Source of the DNA: CAZSNT01 sp964607765
Lineage (GTDB): Bacteria; Verrucomicrobiota; Lentisphaeria; Oligosphaerales; JABHEG01
Direction: 5' to 3'
NCBI GenBank assembly: GCA_964607765.1
Contig: CAZSNT010000043.1
Location: forward strand, 1 to 60,778
DNA length: 60,778 bases
The notes under the pieces were generated by a model. The model made no database searches, had not been told where the DNA came from, and was given only the letters and a program-made list of their open reading frames with translations. Shown here piece by piece: positions 9,904 to 19,333 of the stretch (the first letter of the stretch is position 1; every line of letters starts with the position of its first letter). Both the position numbers and the translations under genes were made by a program.

Positions 9904-9975
9904 GTGCACGCCAGCCGGCCAGTCATCGGGACAGGCGCTGGAATCGCGTCAGGCGTGATTGGCGCATGGTGCCGT

Positions 9976-11370
9976 CTACTCACTTTCATACAAACCGTCC
10001 AACGTGTGGATGAGCACGTTGCCCGGCGTCTTGCCGCACGGACGCCGCAGGAAGAGCCGTGGCGTGATGGTCAGGCCCTCCGGGTTGGGATAGTACCGAG
10101 TCCGACGTTCGAGCTCGGTGGCCAACTTCGGCGCTGAGGAAACGGCTCCCCACTTGCACTCGCCTATGTCAATGCCCTCGCCTTTGCGGGAGCCCACTAC
10201 GTCGATCTGCACATCCCTGTCCCAATACTCGCCGACCTCGAAACTCACGGTAACGCCCTCCCGCGCGTAGATCCTCGGCAGCGCCTCGCGGCACAGGCGT
10301 TCGAAACACTGTCCCCAGTAGCCGTCCAACTCGGGGCTGACCAGGTTGCGGAAGGACTCCCGGCTGCCCATCTGGGTCACGTAAGTCAGGTTCGGGAAGA
10401 CGAAGCGGAACCAGAAGCGCAGTAGCGGGTCGTCGAGGACATAGCGTGCGGCTTTCGGACTCGGCGGACGGGAGGTGAGCGGAAAACGCCGGGCAACGTA
10501 ACGCAAGTCGATGAGCTGTCGCAGGTAGTACGGCAATTTCCGCGCGTCGATCCCGGTGGCCGTGGAAATGGCCGTGGCGGTGTGGTGGCCGGTTGCCACT
10601 GCCATGAGAATCCCATGGTACCGGCGCAACTCGCGAAGCTCCTCCCGCAGCAGGAAATCCGGCTCCCGAAACAACGGCGCAAACTCGTCGAACAGATTCG
10701 TCTCGATGTTGGCGCGGATCGACAGATTCTCGTCGAAGGCCTTGTGGTACAGCGGAATCCCGCCGCAGACGAAGTATGTTCGGGCCTTGTCCGCCGTTGC
10801 CCACGAAGGATGGAAAGCGCCCGCCTCCCGAAAACTGAACGGGCGCAGCAGGATCTGCGCCGAACGCCGACCGAACAACGGGCTCTTCTCGCCAAGCACC
10901 TCCCGCTCCATGAATCCCAGATACGACCCGCAGACGATAACCATGAGGTCGCTGCGATCGCACCACGTATCGTCCAGCAGTTCCTGCAGCAGCGAGGGCA
11001 GTTCGGGGCTGGCTTCGACTGTCCACTGGAACTCGTCGAACACAAGAACCAGCTTGGCGTCTGTCGGCTTGTGCGCAACCGTCTGGGTGATGGCCTCTCG
11101 CCAGCCGGACACCTGAACCTGCGCCAGAAGCGGTTCGTTCACGCTACGCGCAGCCCCCGCCATGAATTCCTGCTGCTGCAACCCGGCAGCGGCCTTCTTG
11201 CCTAGGAAATACACGGACGGTTTGTCGGCGATGAAGTGCTTGATCAGTTCGCTCTTGCCGACTCGTCGTCGACCGTAGATCGGTACGAAAGCGACTGAAC
11301 TGGCCTGGTAAGCCCGCGCAAGCACGGCCAACTCGCGCTCACGGCCCAAGAAACGCCCTCTCGTCGTCAT
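9976..11370 (-). CDS. AAA ATPase with C-terminal PD-(D/E)xK-like domain (DUF234 type)
   Basis: A 464-residue cytoplasmic protein. Residues 1-~250 are an AAA ATPase of the archaeal-ATPase type: Walker A GRRRVGKSE with K39, Walker B LVLVFDEFQW with D112 and E113. A winged-helix region follows (~240-330), then a C-terminal domain (~350-464) with IDVVGSRKGEGIDIGECKWG, in which the D and E-C-K resemble a PD-(D/E)xK nuclease core. The family is widespread and often suspected to be defence or mobility related, but its job is not established. It converges with the beta-helix gene, 72 bp away. A promoter is visible at 11415-11443 and a GGGAGAAAGGG ribosome site precedes the ATG. Confidence 0.85.
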   Translation of the reverse strand: MTTRGRFLGRERELAVLARAYQASSVAFVPIYGRRRVGKSELIKHFIADKPSVYFLGKKAAAGLQQQEFMAGAARSVNEPLLAQVQVSGWREAITQTVAHKPTDAKLVLVFDEFQWTVEASPELPSLLQELLDDTWCDRSDLMVIVCGSYLGFMEREVLGEKSPLFGRRSAQILLRPFSFREAGAFHPSWATADKARTYFVCGGIPLYHKAFDENLSIRANIETNLFDEFAPLFREPDFLLREELRELRRYHGILMAVATGHHTATAISTATGIDARKLPYYLRQLIDLRYVARRFPLTSRPPSPKAARYVLDDPLLRFWFRFVFPNLTYVTQMGSRESFRNLVSPELDGYWGQCFERLCREALPRIYAREGVTVSFEVGEYWDRDVQIDVVGSRKGEGIDIGECKWGAVSSAPKLATELERRTRYYPNPEGLTITPRLFLRRPCGKTPGNVLIHTLDGLYESE

Positions 11371-11414
11371 CGCCCTTTCTCCCTGTGCCTAGTCCTGCCT
11401 TGGCATGCTGTCTA

Positions 11415-11443
11415 ACCCTACACCATAGCAATACTCATATCAA
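11415..11443 (-). promoter_or_regulatory. Sigma70-like promoter for the AAA ATPase gene
   Basis: On the minus strand, TTGATA (11438-11443), a 17-bp spacer and TAGGGT (11415-11420). Expected start of transcription is near 11408, leaving a leader of about 38 nt with a ribosome site. Confidence 0.55.
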
Positions 11444-11542
11444 GTCATGCCTTGTCGAGTCGTGACTTGGCATCATGCGTCGAGCCGTTCCGGGCACCAG
11501 GCAATGCGGCCGAAGTACGGCACGGTCACTGCATAACCGAAC

Positions 11543-11570
11543 TTGACGCCGTCCGGAATCCCGCTATTTT
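11543..11570 (+). promoter_or_regulatory. Sigma70-like promoter for the 11667 gene
   Basis: TTGACG (11543-11548), 16-bp spacer, TATTTT (11565-11570). It is divergent from the ATPase promoter about 100 bp away, and the 296-bp gap between the two genes holds nothing else that I can identify. Confidence 0.55.
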
Positions 11571-11666
11571 CACGTCATCTTCCCCCGGGCTGTTCTCAGC
11601 GGTGACAAGCCTGTTGCGTGGCGCCTCAGCCCCGGTGGTGCTGGCCGAGGTCAGTGAAAGGTCACC

Positions 11667-13808
11667 ATGTTCAAGTTTCTCAACAGGTCGTTTATCCCGT
11701 GTGTGTTCCTCTTCACGCTGTCAGTCAGTGCATCGGATGTGGCGTTGCTATCCAACAACGTCAAGCCGGGGAAATCCAACGGGACGTTCCCGCCAGGCAC
11801 CGCCATCCAACCCACCGAGATGAAAGCCGAGTTCGTGACGGAGGGCGAATTTGCCACCGATGAGGAGTCGCTCAAGACCGGCAGCCGCAACGGCAAGTTG
11901 GTGCTCTTTGACGGCAACACCGGCAGCAACTGGAAAAGCCGCACTTACAGCAAGTGGGGGAGAGGCCACTGGGTGACGGTGGCCGTCGACCTTGGTGCCG
12001 AGTATGCCCTGAGTGCCTTTGATGTCTGGGCGCTGCACGAGAAGTCACGCGAAACCGAAGCGTTCCACGTCCTGCTCAGCGATGACGGCAAGGAGTTCAC
12101 CCCCCATGGCGTGGCAGCCTGTCCCGACGTACCCCTCGAGAAGAACCTGATTACCAAGATTCGCCTGGATCTCGAATCGCCCGTCAAGGCACGTCACGTG
12201 CAGATTCGCATCAGACGCAAGGGGTCCGCCAAGCAGCAGCAGATTGGCGAGATCGCCATCTGGGGCGGCAAGCCTGCGGAAGGTGTGAGCTATCTCAGGT
12301 CCGACAGCCGCCCCAAAGTCGCGTTCAACGTGCAGACTGTTCAGTCAGGCATCGTGAAGATCGATTGGACTCAAAGCAGCGAGCTTGATGCGAATGTCAA
12401 GCAATGGAAGGTGTACCGTAGCGACACGTCCTTCACGACGGTCAAGGAGTCGCACGCCAGACTGGTCAAAACGGTCCCCGGCAAGCAGACCACTGCGGTT
12501 GTGTATCCGCTCAGGCCGGGGCGTGACTACTTCTTCGCAGTCACTGCGGTGTATGATCAGGGCGAGTACCCGCACGTGAACACGATTGCCATCCGCATGC
12601 CCCTGCCCCTGGCATGTCGGACTTTCGGGGACATGGTGGCGATCAACCACTTCTGGGGTGGTGGCAGTCACCGGGTAAAACACCCTCACAATCAGGACGC
12701 CTACGAACGCATCGCGGTCGACCTGCTGGCCCAAACCGGCATCAAACAGGTTCGCTGGTGGCGAGTCGACGCGTCGGTCTTCAACCGGTACTACGACAGA
12801 GGCATCGGCATCTACGCCTATCCGCATGGCAGCAATATCCAGGCGGCGACGAACCTGGGTGTCAGTGTTTTTGCCGGAGCCGCGAACGAACCGGACCTGA
12901 GCACCACGCCCATTGATTCCTACATCAAACGGCTGGCTGATCTCTACCGGAAGATGAAGCAGACCAACCCCGACGCGGTGATGTGTGCCCCGTCCAGCGG
13001 CCTGGAAGACCACTCGATTCAGTGGCTTGAGAAGTTCTATCAGCAAGGCGGCAAGCCCTACTTCGATGTCCTGGACCTGCACACCTACACCAAGATCGCA
13101 GGCGGCCATCAGGTACCCGATGGCTACCCGAAGGGCGCTCCCGAAGCCATGTATGACAACATGCGGAGAATCCGCTCCGTGCTCAGCCAACATGGCGATC
13201 AGAACAAGCCCATCATCTCCACGGAGTTTGGCTATTGCGACGCGCCGGTGAACAACCCGTCGGGCAAAGTCAACCTGCAAATCCAGGCCGAGTACCTGGT
13301 GCGTGGCTTGGTGATCCATCACGCGTTGGGATTCAAGCGCGTGTTCATCTACTCGTTCTGGGACGAAGGCAAAGACCGCAATTTCGCCGAGCACCGCTTT
13401 GGACTGATCGATCACGACCTGCAGAAGAAGCCGGCCTTTTTCGCGGTCAGAACACTCATCGATCAACTGGGCGACTATCAACTCAAGGGAAGAATGGACA
13501 GCATGTCATTGCCCTCGATCGGCTATGTGTACGGGCATCCAGCCGACCGCAGGCTGATTCATGTGCTCTGGGATGGCACGCAGCGCAGAACCGGTGTGTT
13601 TCAGACCAGGGCCAAGAGCATCAAGCAGGTCGGTGTGCTTGGTAACACGACGGAACTCGTCCCCGACGACCATGGCAAGTTCACAGTCACCTTTGGCCAT
13701 GCCCCCATTTACCTGCATGCGGACCAGCCTATCACGTCCGTCAGCTCAAAGGCAGCCAGAGCAAGCCGCACCAATCCCCCCCCGACCATGCAACTGGAGA
13801 GGGAATAG
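11667..13808 (+). CDS. Secreted clan GH-A glycosidase with F5/8-type binding domain
   Basis: A 713-residue exported protein. Residues 1-22 are a signal peptide. Residues ~60-200 are an F5/8 type C (CBM32-like) domain, with VDLGAEYALSAFDVWAL and ARHVQIRIRRKG. Residues ~215-310 look like a fibronectin type III module. Residues ~315-650 are a (beta/alpha)8 barrel of clan GH-A: GAANEPDLS gives the acid/base E408 and IISTEFGYCD the nucleophile E520. It resembles GH39-like enzymes more than GH5 but I cannot settle the family. GAAAGG precedes the ATG. It probably binds a polysaccharide outside the cytoplasm and cleaves it by a retaining mechanism. Confidence 0.82.
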   Translation: MFKFLNRSFIPCVFLFTLSVSASDVALLSNNVKPGKSNGTFPPGTAIQPTEMKAEFVTEGEFATDEESLKTGSRNGKLVLFDGNTGSNWKSRTYSKWGRGHWVTVAVDLGAEYALSAFDVWALHEKSRETEAFHVLLSDDGKEFTPHGVAACPDVPLEKNLITKIRLDLESPVKARHVQIRIRRKGSAKQQQIGEIAIWGGKPAEGVSYLRSDSRPKVAFNVQTVQSGIVKIDWTQSSELDANVKQWKVYRSDTSFTTVKESHARLVKTVPGKQTTAVVYPLRPGRDYFFAVTAVYDQGEYPHVNTIAIRMPLPLACRTFGDMVAINHFWGGGSHRVKHPHNQDAYERIAVDLLAQTGIKQVRWWRVDASVFNRYYDRGIGIYAYPHGSNIQAATNLGVSVFAGAANEPDLSTTPIDSYIKRLADLYRKMKQTNPDAVMCAPSSGLEDHSIQWLEKFYQQGGKPYFDVLDLHTYTKIAGGHQVPDGYPKGAPEAMYDNMRRIRSVLSQHGDQNKPIISTEFGYCDAPVNNPSGKVNLQIQAEYLVRGLVIHHALGFKRVFIYSFWDEGKDRNFAEHRFGLIDHDLQKKPAFFAVRTLIDQLGDYQLKGRMDSMSLPSIGYVYGHPADRRLIHVLWDGTQRRTGVFQTRAKSIKQVGVLGNTTELVPDDHGKFTVTFGHAPIYLHADQPITSVSSKAARASRTNPPPTMQLERE

Positions 13809-14131
13809 GAAGTTGGGGACGTTGCGCTTCGCCAGGCCCTTATCGTCATGTTCTGTCCACAACCGAGCGCAACGCCTCAGAGTTACGGGCGGCGCGTGGC
13901 AGTCGAGGGGCCGCCCGCCGTACATCCGGAGGCAGGCCGCTCGGCCTCCGAGCGGCACAACACGAAGAGGCGTCAACAAACAGTTCCCGTTCAGTGTAGT
14001 ACAAGCAGGTTGTCGACCTTCACCGGTACGAGCGCACGGTAGGGAATGTCGCAGTAAACGGGCGTTGGGAACTCCATGTCGTCTCCCGTCCGCGCATTCC
14101 AGGGCAGTGCCCATGGGCAAGGAGACGGGAG
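13809..14131. other. Intergenic region between convergent genes
   Basis: 323 bp with no convincing coding frame. Its one clear structure is the 9-bp-stem hairpin at 13936-13956. Codon patterns in the open frames here look like noise. Confidence 0.6.
13936..13956. terminator. Perfect 9-bp hairpin between convergent genes
   Basis: GCCGCTCGG, loop CCT, CCGAGCGGC. It lies between the end of the GH-A gene (13808) and the end of the convergent hydrolase gene (14132), so a bidirectional stop is plausible, although there is no T-run on either side. Confidence 0.45.
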
Positions 14132-15163
14132 CTACCCCATGAGCTCCAGCATGACGGGCCAGGCGGCATCGGCGTAGAACCGGTGTCCTTCCGATCCGAC
14201 CACCAACCGGCAGGCATCCGGGGCACCGGCAGCAGCGTAGATCGTCTGCAGCTTCTCGAATGACCGGCGCACAGCGTCGATCGGGAAGATGGCGTCGTCC
14301 TGGCCTGCCACGATGGTTACGGGGCGCGGTGCGAACAGCCCCATGACATCACTCATCTCGGCGTGCGGCAGCAGTCCGGGCACGTAGTTGCAGGGACAGT
14401 GCGGCAGCGCCATGATCGAGTCACGGAACGTGCAGAAGTAGCACGACGGCATGGCGAACGCGAGGCGCGGAAGCACGGCTGCGGCGAACACGCTCGTCGT
14501 GCCCCCGCCCGAGTTACCCATCACGCCGATGCGCGCCGCGTCCACATCGTCACGGGTGAGGAGGTAGTCGATGGCCCGATCCACGTCGAACACGCGCCGC
14601 CCGACGAGGGTTCGGCCTATCATGATGAGGTGCATCGCAGTGTACTTGCACATGTCCGCCCCGTGCCCTTCGCTGCGCGGCCAACGCCGTTCGCCGAACC
14701 CGAACTGCTCGATGCAGAGCGCTGCCACGCCGCGCCGCAGGCAACAGAGCCCGAAATCGCGATCCCCGGCGACCTCGATCGGTTTCGTCTCGTCCTCCGC
14801 ATCAACGGCGATCGAATTGTGCATGCCGGTGCTGTGGCCCTGCACACAGATGAACCAGTCGTGAGGAGCTTCGGCAGCGTTGGGCGTGCACACATACGCG
14901 GGCACATCGACGCCCGGCTCGGAACGGAAGACGATCCGTTCGATCGTGCCCAACTCGTGTTCCCGTCGCCAGACCGAACGCACGTTGAGCTCACACCGCT
15001 CCGGCGTCGGCGGATAGGCCAGCTTCTCGCAGACCATCGCGTGCACATCCGCCTGCCAGGCACGCACGTCGCCTCCCGCGAACGTCATGTCCGGGAGTGC
15101 GCCATCCATCTGCGGCACGAGATACGCATCCGGGTCAAAGCTGTTGCTGTCCGTTCCGACCAT
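14132..15163 (-). CDS. Alpha/beta hydrolase (acetyl xylan esterase / dienelactone hydrolase-like)
   Basis: A 343-residue protein without signal peptide. The alpha/beta hydrolase triad is readable: nucleophile S218 in GVMGNSGGG, acid D289 or D290 in VAGQDDAIFP, and H327 in GSEGHRFY. The N-terminal strand WFICVQGHSTGM carries the oxyanion-type HG segment. The long insert before the serine (CCLRRGVAALCIEQFGFGERRW) resembles the abhydrolase_7/acetyl xylan esterase group. A GGAAGGGA site precedes the ATG. It may deacylate imported oligosaccharides or a small ester. It lies 217 bp after the end of a sulfatase gene on the same strand, so de-esterification and desulfation could act on one substrate; this is inference from position. 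Confidence 0.8.
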   Translation of the reverse strand: MVGTDSNSFDPDAYLVPQMDGALPDMTFAGGDVRAWQADVHAMVCEKLAYPPTPERCELNVRSVWRREHELGTIERIVFRSEPGVDVPAYVCTPNAAEAPHDWFICVQGHSTGMHNSIAVDAEDETKPIEVAGDRDFGLCCLRRGVAALCIEQFGFGERRWPRSEGHGADMCKYTAMHLIMIGRTLVGRRVFDVDRAIDYLLTRDDVDAARIGVMGNSGGGTTSVFAAAVLPRLAFAMPSCYFCTFRDSIMALPHCPCNYVPGLLPHAEMSDVMGLFAPRPVTIVAGQDDAIFPIDAVRRSFEKLQTIYAAAGAPDACRLVVGSEGHRFYADAAWPVMLELMG

Positions 15164-15380
15164 GACTGTGTGTTTCCCTTCCTGTTGGTTGGAGCTGCGG
15201 GCATGACCATACAGTACACCGGCAACCTCACATGAGTGAAAGCGGCGGATCGGATCGTGAGGAACAAGCAGGCGAAGTAGAGAAGGAACTGCAGTACACG
15301 CGTTTGGTCTTTCCGGCGCTCAACAAGGAACAGGAGCCGCCAATGAAGAGGAGCGTGCTGTTGTCTTCGAGTTGCTTGGT

Positions 15381-16841
<1,461 letters not shown>

Positions 16842-17215
16842 CGAGGCCTCCTCAATTGTGCCGAAAGAAGGAAAAGGAGAAAGGTAGATCTGAGCGGGCC
16901 GGGATGCAAGAGCCGGCCGACAGTGTCTGTCGATCTTCCGCTTCCCTGTTCGCGTCGATGACGCCGAGGAAATTCCGCCCCAAAATGGATGTTCGGGCAG
17001 TGTTCCCATGGGAATGCCCTGGACCGGCATGGTGCTGAGTTAAGCCGTGAAACGACCCCCACGGCCTTGCGCCGTGGGTGAGCGAGGCATCCGACCGGGC
17101 CGGGTTGTTGAGCCGGGGGCTGGCTTGCGTGCGTCGAGGGAGGCGCTATGGTTGAAGTACCTGCAGTTCGGCATAGGGCCGGTGCGTCCGACATAGCCTT
17201 CGGGTCGGGGCTGTA
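16842..17215. other. Divergent intergenic region, sulfatase / TPR gene
   Basis: 374 bp with no credible gene. It holds a perfect 8-bp hairpin at 17058-17078. A weak promoter-like pair for the TPR gene may be present (TTGCGT at 17125, 16-bp spacer, TATGGT at 17147). Confidence 0.55.
17058..17078. repeat. Hairpin containing a motif shared with the window's end
   Basis: CCCACGGC, loop CTTGC, GCCGTGGG. The flanking 13-mer GCCGTGGGTGAGC recurs as its reverse complement near 60730, next to a different downstream sequence. It looks like part of a dispersed palindromic element. Confidence 0.45.
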
Positions 17216-18064
17216 ATGATTAGATCAACCTTCCCAGTACTGCTCGTTGCTCTCGCCACTGCCCTGCCTGCGGCATGGGGGGCGAGCAAGACCAATGCCT
17301 TGATTCAGGCGTCAGTTCGGGCGGAGAAGGCGGGGGATGCCGATACGGCGCTCGCCAAAGCCCGGGATGCGGCCAAGGCTTCGAGCCAGAGCTACATCGC
17401 CCAGTTGCGGACCGGGTACCTGTACTACGGGGGGAAGGACTACCGGAACGGCATCAAGTACTACAAGCGCGCGTACTCCCTCAACCCAAAGTCGGTGGAG
17501 GCCGCTCTCGGACTGGCCAACTGTCAGATGGCGCTGAAAGAGTGGGAAGAGGCCCGTGACGTTCTGCTCAAAGTCGTCCAGATCGACAAGAGTAACTACA
17601 CCGCCAATCTGAAGCTGGGCTACTGCTGCAGCCAGGGCAAGGACTACGCCGCCGCGTGCCGCTACTACATACAGGTCCTCATCAGCTACCCGAGCGATGT
17701 CGATGCCATGCTCGGTCTCGCCTGGAATTGCTACTACGGCGGGAAGTACGAGTCGGCCGTCAAGTACTTCAGCCGTACGCTCGTGCTCTCGCCCGATCTG
17801 GAGAGTGCCAACAAGGGGGCAAAGCTGGCGCAGCAGGCGTTGGCGGCACGACAGGCGGCACAAGCACGGCAGGCGGCACAAGCACAGCAGGCGGCACAAG
17901 CACGGCAGGCGGCACAAGCACAGCAGGCGGCAAAGCAGGCGGCAAAGCGCCCGGCGCGGCCACCAGCGGAGCAGCATCCGCCTGGGGGCAAGGGGCGCCC
18001 GCCTCGTCCCTCCAGTCAGACGAGGGGGGGCGGGGGCCGCCCGTCGCGACCGGGGCGCCGGTGA
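17216..18064 (+). CDS. Exported TPR-repeat protein with low-complexity basic tail
   Basis: A 282-residue protein. Residues 1-22 form a signal peptide. Residues ~25-205 hold about five tetratricopeptide repeats (for example YIAQLRTGYLYYGGKDYRNG, VEAALGLANCQMALKEWEEA, DVDAMLGLAWNCYYGGKYES). From ~208 the sequence becomes QAAQAR/QAAQAQ hexapeptides encoded by 18-bp DNA repeats, then a basic tail rich in K, P, R and G. TPR proteins are scaffolds; here export suggests a periplasmic or surface role. The tail could bind nucleic acid or an acidic polymer, or simply be expanded repeat. The ATG at 17216 has only a weak GGGG site. No linked partner is evident. Confidence 0.75.
   Translation: MIRSTFPVLLVALATALPAAWGASKTNALIQASVRAEKAGDADTALAKARDAAKASSQSYIAQLRTGYLYYGGKDYRNGIKYYKRAYSLNPKSVEAALGLANCQMALKEWEEARDVLLKVVQIDKSNYTANLKLGYCCSQGKDYAAACRYYIQVLISYPSDVDAMLGLAWNCYYGGKYESAVKYFSRTLVLSPDLESANKGAKLAQQALAARQAAQARQAAQAQQAAQARQAAQAQQAAKQAAKRPARPPAEQHPPGGKGRPPRPSSQTRGGGGRPSRPGRR
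17852..17935. repeat. 18-bp coding tandem repeat
   Basis: Four units of CAGGCGGCACAAGCACGG (alternating with ...CACAG) at 17852-17923 plus a partial unit, encoding QAAQAR/QAAQAQ in the TPR protein. The near identity at DNA level suggests recent slippage expansion. Confidence 0.85.
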
Positions 18065-18193
18065 CGCTTCTTCCAGCTCTGCGCCTTTGCGCCCTTGCGC
18101 GAGCAATCCCTTCCGGATTCATCTGCGGATCGTCGTCGTCATCGTCCACCGGCCTCGCTCCGGCCCGGTCATGGTTTCGCCTGGTGACGTACG

Positions 18194-18553
18194 CTACTCC
18201 TCAGGCGCGGCCTCTGGGACGTCGCTTGCAGGAGATTGTCCTGTGGTCGATTCTGCCTGGTGGGTGGGTATGTCAATTCGGTGCAGGCCGTCCTTGGCAA
18301 TGTAGTGCTTCTCTATGTGTAGTTTGTCCATCCATGCTCGCACCTCAAGCGTCTTCCACGGGCCCGAATCTCGCCCTTTCCCCTTGTCGTTCTCCCATAG
18401 CCAGTCGGGGTGTGTCATACGGAATACGCTTGGGCCGTTTCCCTGTACGGCGGATGGCCCCCAGCCGCCACTCCGGAGGCGCCGCCCGGGGGCCGTGCGG
18501 CCTACTGTCGGAACCCGGACCCGCCAGAACACCCGAGACGGGCGTTGCCACAA
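18194..18553 (-). CDS. Hypothetical small protein, possibly starting near 18418 or frameshifted
   Basis: An open frame of 119 codons. Only the part after the internal methionine at 18418 looks protein-like (RMTHPDWLWEN, PWKTLEVRAWMDKLHIEKHY, GLHRIDIPTHQ); the first 45 codons read as arginine- and glycine-rich noise. It overlaps the end of the membrane-protein frame at 18502. One explanation is that both were one gene separated by a frameshift: N-terminal membrane helices, then this soluble part. I recognise no family. Confidence 0.4.
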   Translation of the reverse strand: MWQRPSRVFWRVRVPTVGRTAPGRRLRSGGWGPSAVQGNGPSVFRMTHPDWLWENDKGKGRDSGPWKTLEVRAWMDKLHIEKHYIAKDGLHRIDIPTHQAESTTGQSPASDVPEAAPEE

Positions 18554-18741
18554 AGAATGCCTCCTGTGACCGCAAATAGCGCATCGAGCGGGAGCAGGAT
18601 CATCCCGAACATGACAGCGGCGAACAGCGCCCCAGCCGGCTCATGCTGAGGCGGTTCCTGGATGCCTCGGATTACGAGCATCAGGACGAGCCCACCGATA
18701 GCGGTGAGGAATCCACTGATGCTGACGAGTGTAGTTCGCAT
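18502..18741 (-). CDS. Small two-helix membrane protein
   Basis: A 79-residue frame with two hydrophobic segments, LVSISGFLTAIGGLVLMLVI (~5-24) and ALFAAVMFGMILLPLDALFAV (~39-59), separated by a short polar loop. The last residues (ARLGCSGGSGFRQ) look unlike the rest, in keeping with a frameshift into the overlapping frame at 18194-18553. Function unknown. Confidence 0.45.
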   Translation of the reverse strand: MRTTLVSISGFLTAIGGLVLMLVIRGIQEPPQHEPAGALFAAVMFGMILLPLDALFAVTGGILCGNARLGCSGGSGFRQ

Positions 18742-18827
18742 GCGTCCCCAACGCTGGCCTCAGCGGCCCCGCCGTGCGGGGTCCGCCAGAAGCAACTTGG
18801 TATGCCTTTCCTGTCTTCGTCTGAGTC

Positions 18828-18951
18828 CCGCGTTCACGCGGCAGCCGGGAAGACGCTTCAGCGTCGTATGCCACCTTGCCATGCGACCCCGCGTGCCAGG
18901 CCGACGGCCCCACGGCGGTGAACCGCCTTCCCGACTGCCGACTGAAGTCGG
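18828..18951. repeat. Four 14-nt palindromes with TTCA/TGAA loops
   Basis: CCGCG-TTCA-CGCGG (18828-18841), GACGC-TTCA-GCGTC (18852-18865), GGCGG-TGAA-CCGCC (18914-18927) and CCGAC-TGAA-GTCGG (18938-18951). Stem sequences differ but size and loop are constant. Confidence 0.7.
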
Positions 18952-19089
18952 AACTCAGACCAATCGCCTTCGGCACGCCACGGTTGATGCCCGATCATCC
19001 ATTCCGTGTGCATACCGCTGGCCTCAGCGGCCGAGCTTTGCGAAGTCCGCTGAAGGCCATTGTCCCTGAAGGGGCTCCGGGGCTTCGCC

Positions 19090-19124
19090 ATCGTCCTCGC
19101 GATCGTACTCGCGATCGTACTCGA
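19090..19124. repeat. 12-bp tandem repeat, about 2.5 copies
   Basis: Unit CTCGCGATCGTA at 19096-19107 and 19108-19119, followed by CTCG and preceded by a degenerate unit. Confidence 0.7.
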
Positions 19125-19183
19125 TTCCCAGCGGGGTACAGCATCAGCTGGACCGACTTCGTTCTCGTCCGGATCCCCTCCGG

Positions 19184-19225
19184 CGTTCGGCGTTCGACGT
19201 TCGACGTTCGACGTTCGGCGTTCGG
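19184..19225. repeat. Heptamer array, six copies
   Basis: Six contiguous CGTTCGR units (G, A, A, A, G, G at the last base), perfect apart from that position. Confidence 0.9.
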
Positions 19226-19333
19226 TCATCTCCGGGTCATCTGTCTGAACGCCGTGGTCAGCCCCCGAGGTCACAAGGTCCGCTGGACCAACTTGCTCGA
19301 GGTCGTCACTTTCCTGACCCCGCGGCATGGTCG

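Larger units (their letters stand above)
18742..19333. other. Repeat-rich non-coding region
   Basis: 592 bp with no believable gene. Open frames here (for example minus strand 18858-19328) encode repeat-derived peptides. It holds a cluster of 14-nt palindromes, a 12-mer array and a heptamer array, listed separately, and two copies of the 13-mer GGCCTCAGCGGCC about 260 bp apart. Confidence 0.7.

Noticed and set aside
18858..19328. 156-codon minus-strand gene
   Set aside because: Its composition comes from the heptamer and 12-mer arrays (RRTSNVERRTPN type peptides); no ribosome site or fold signal.
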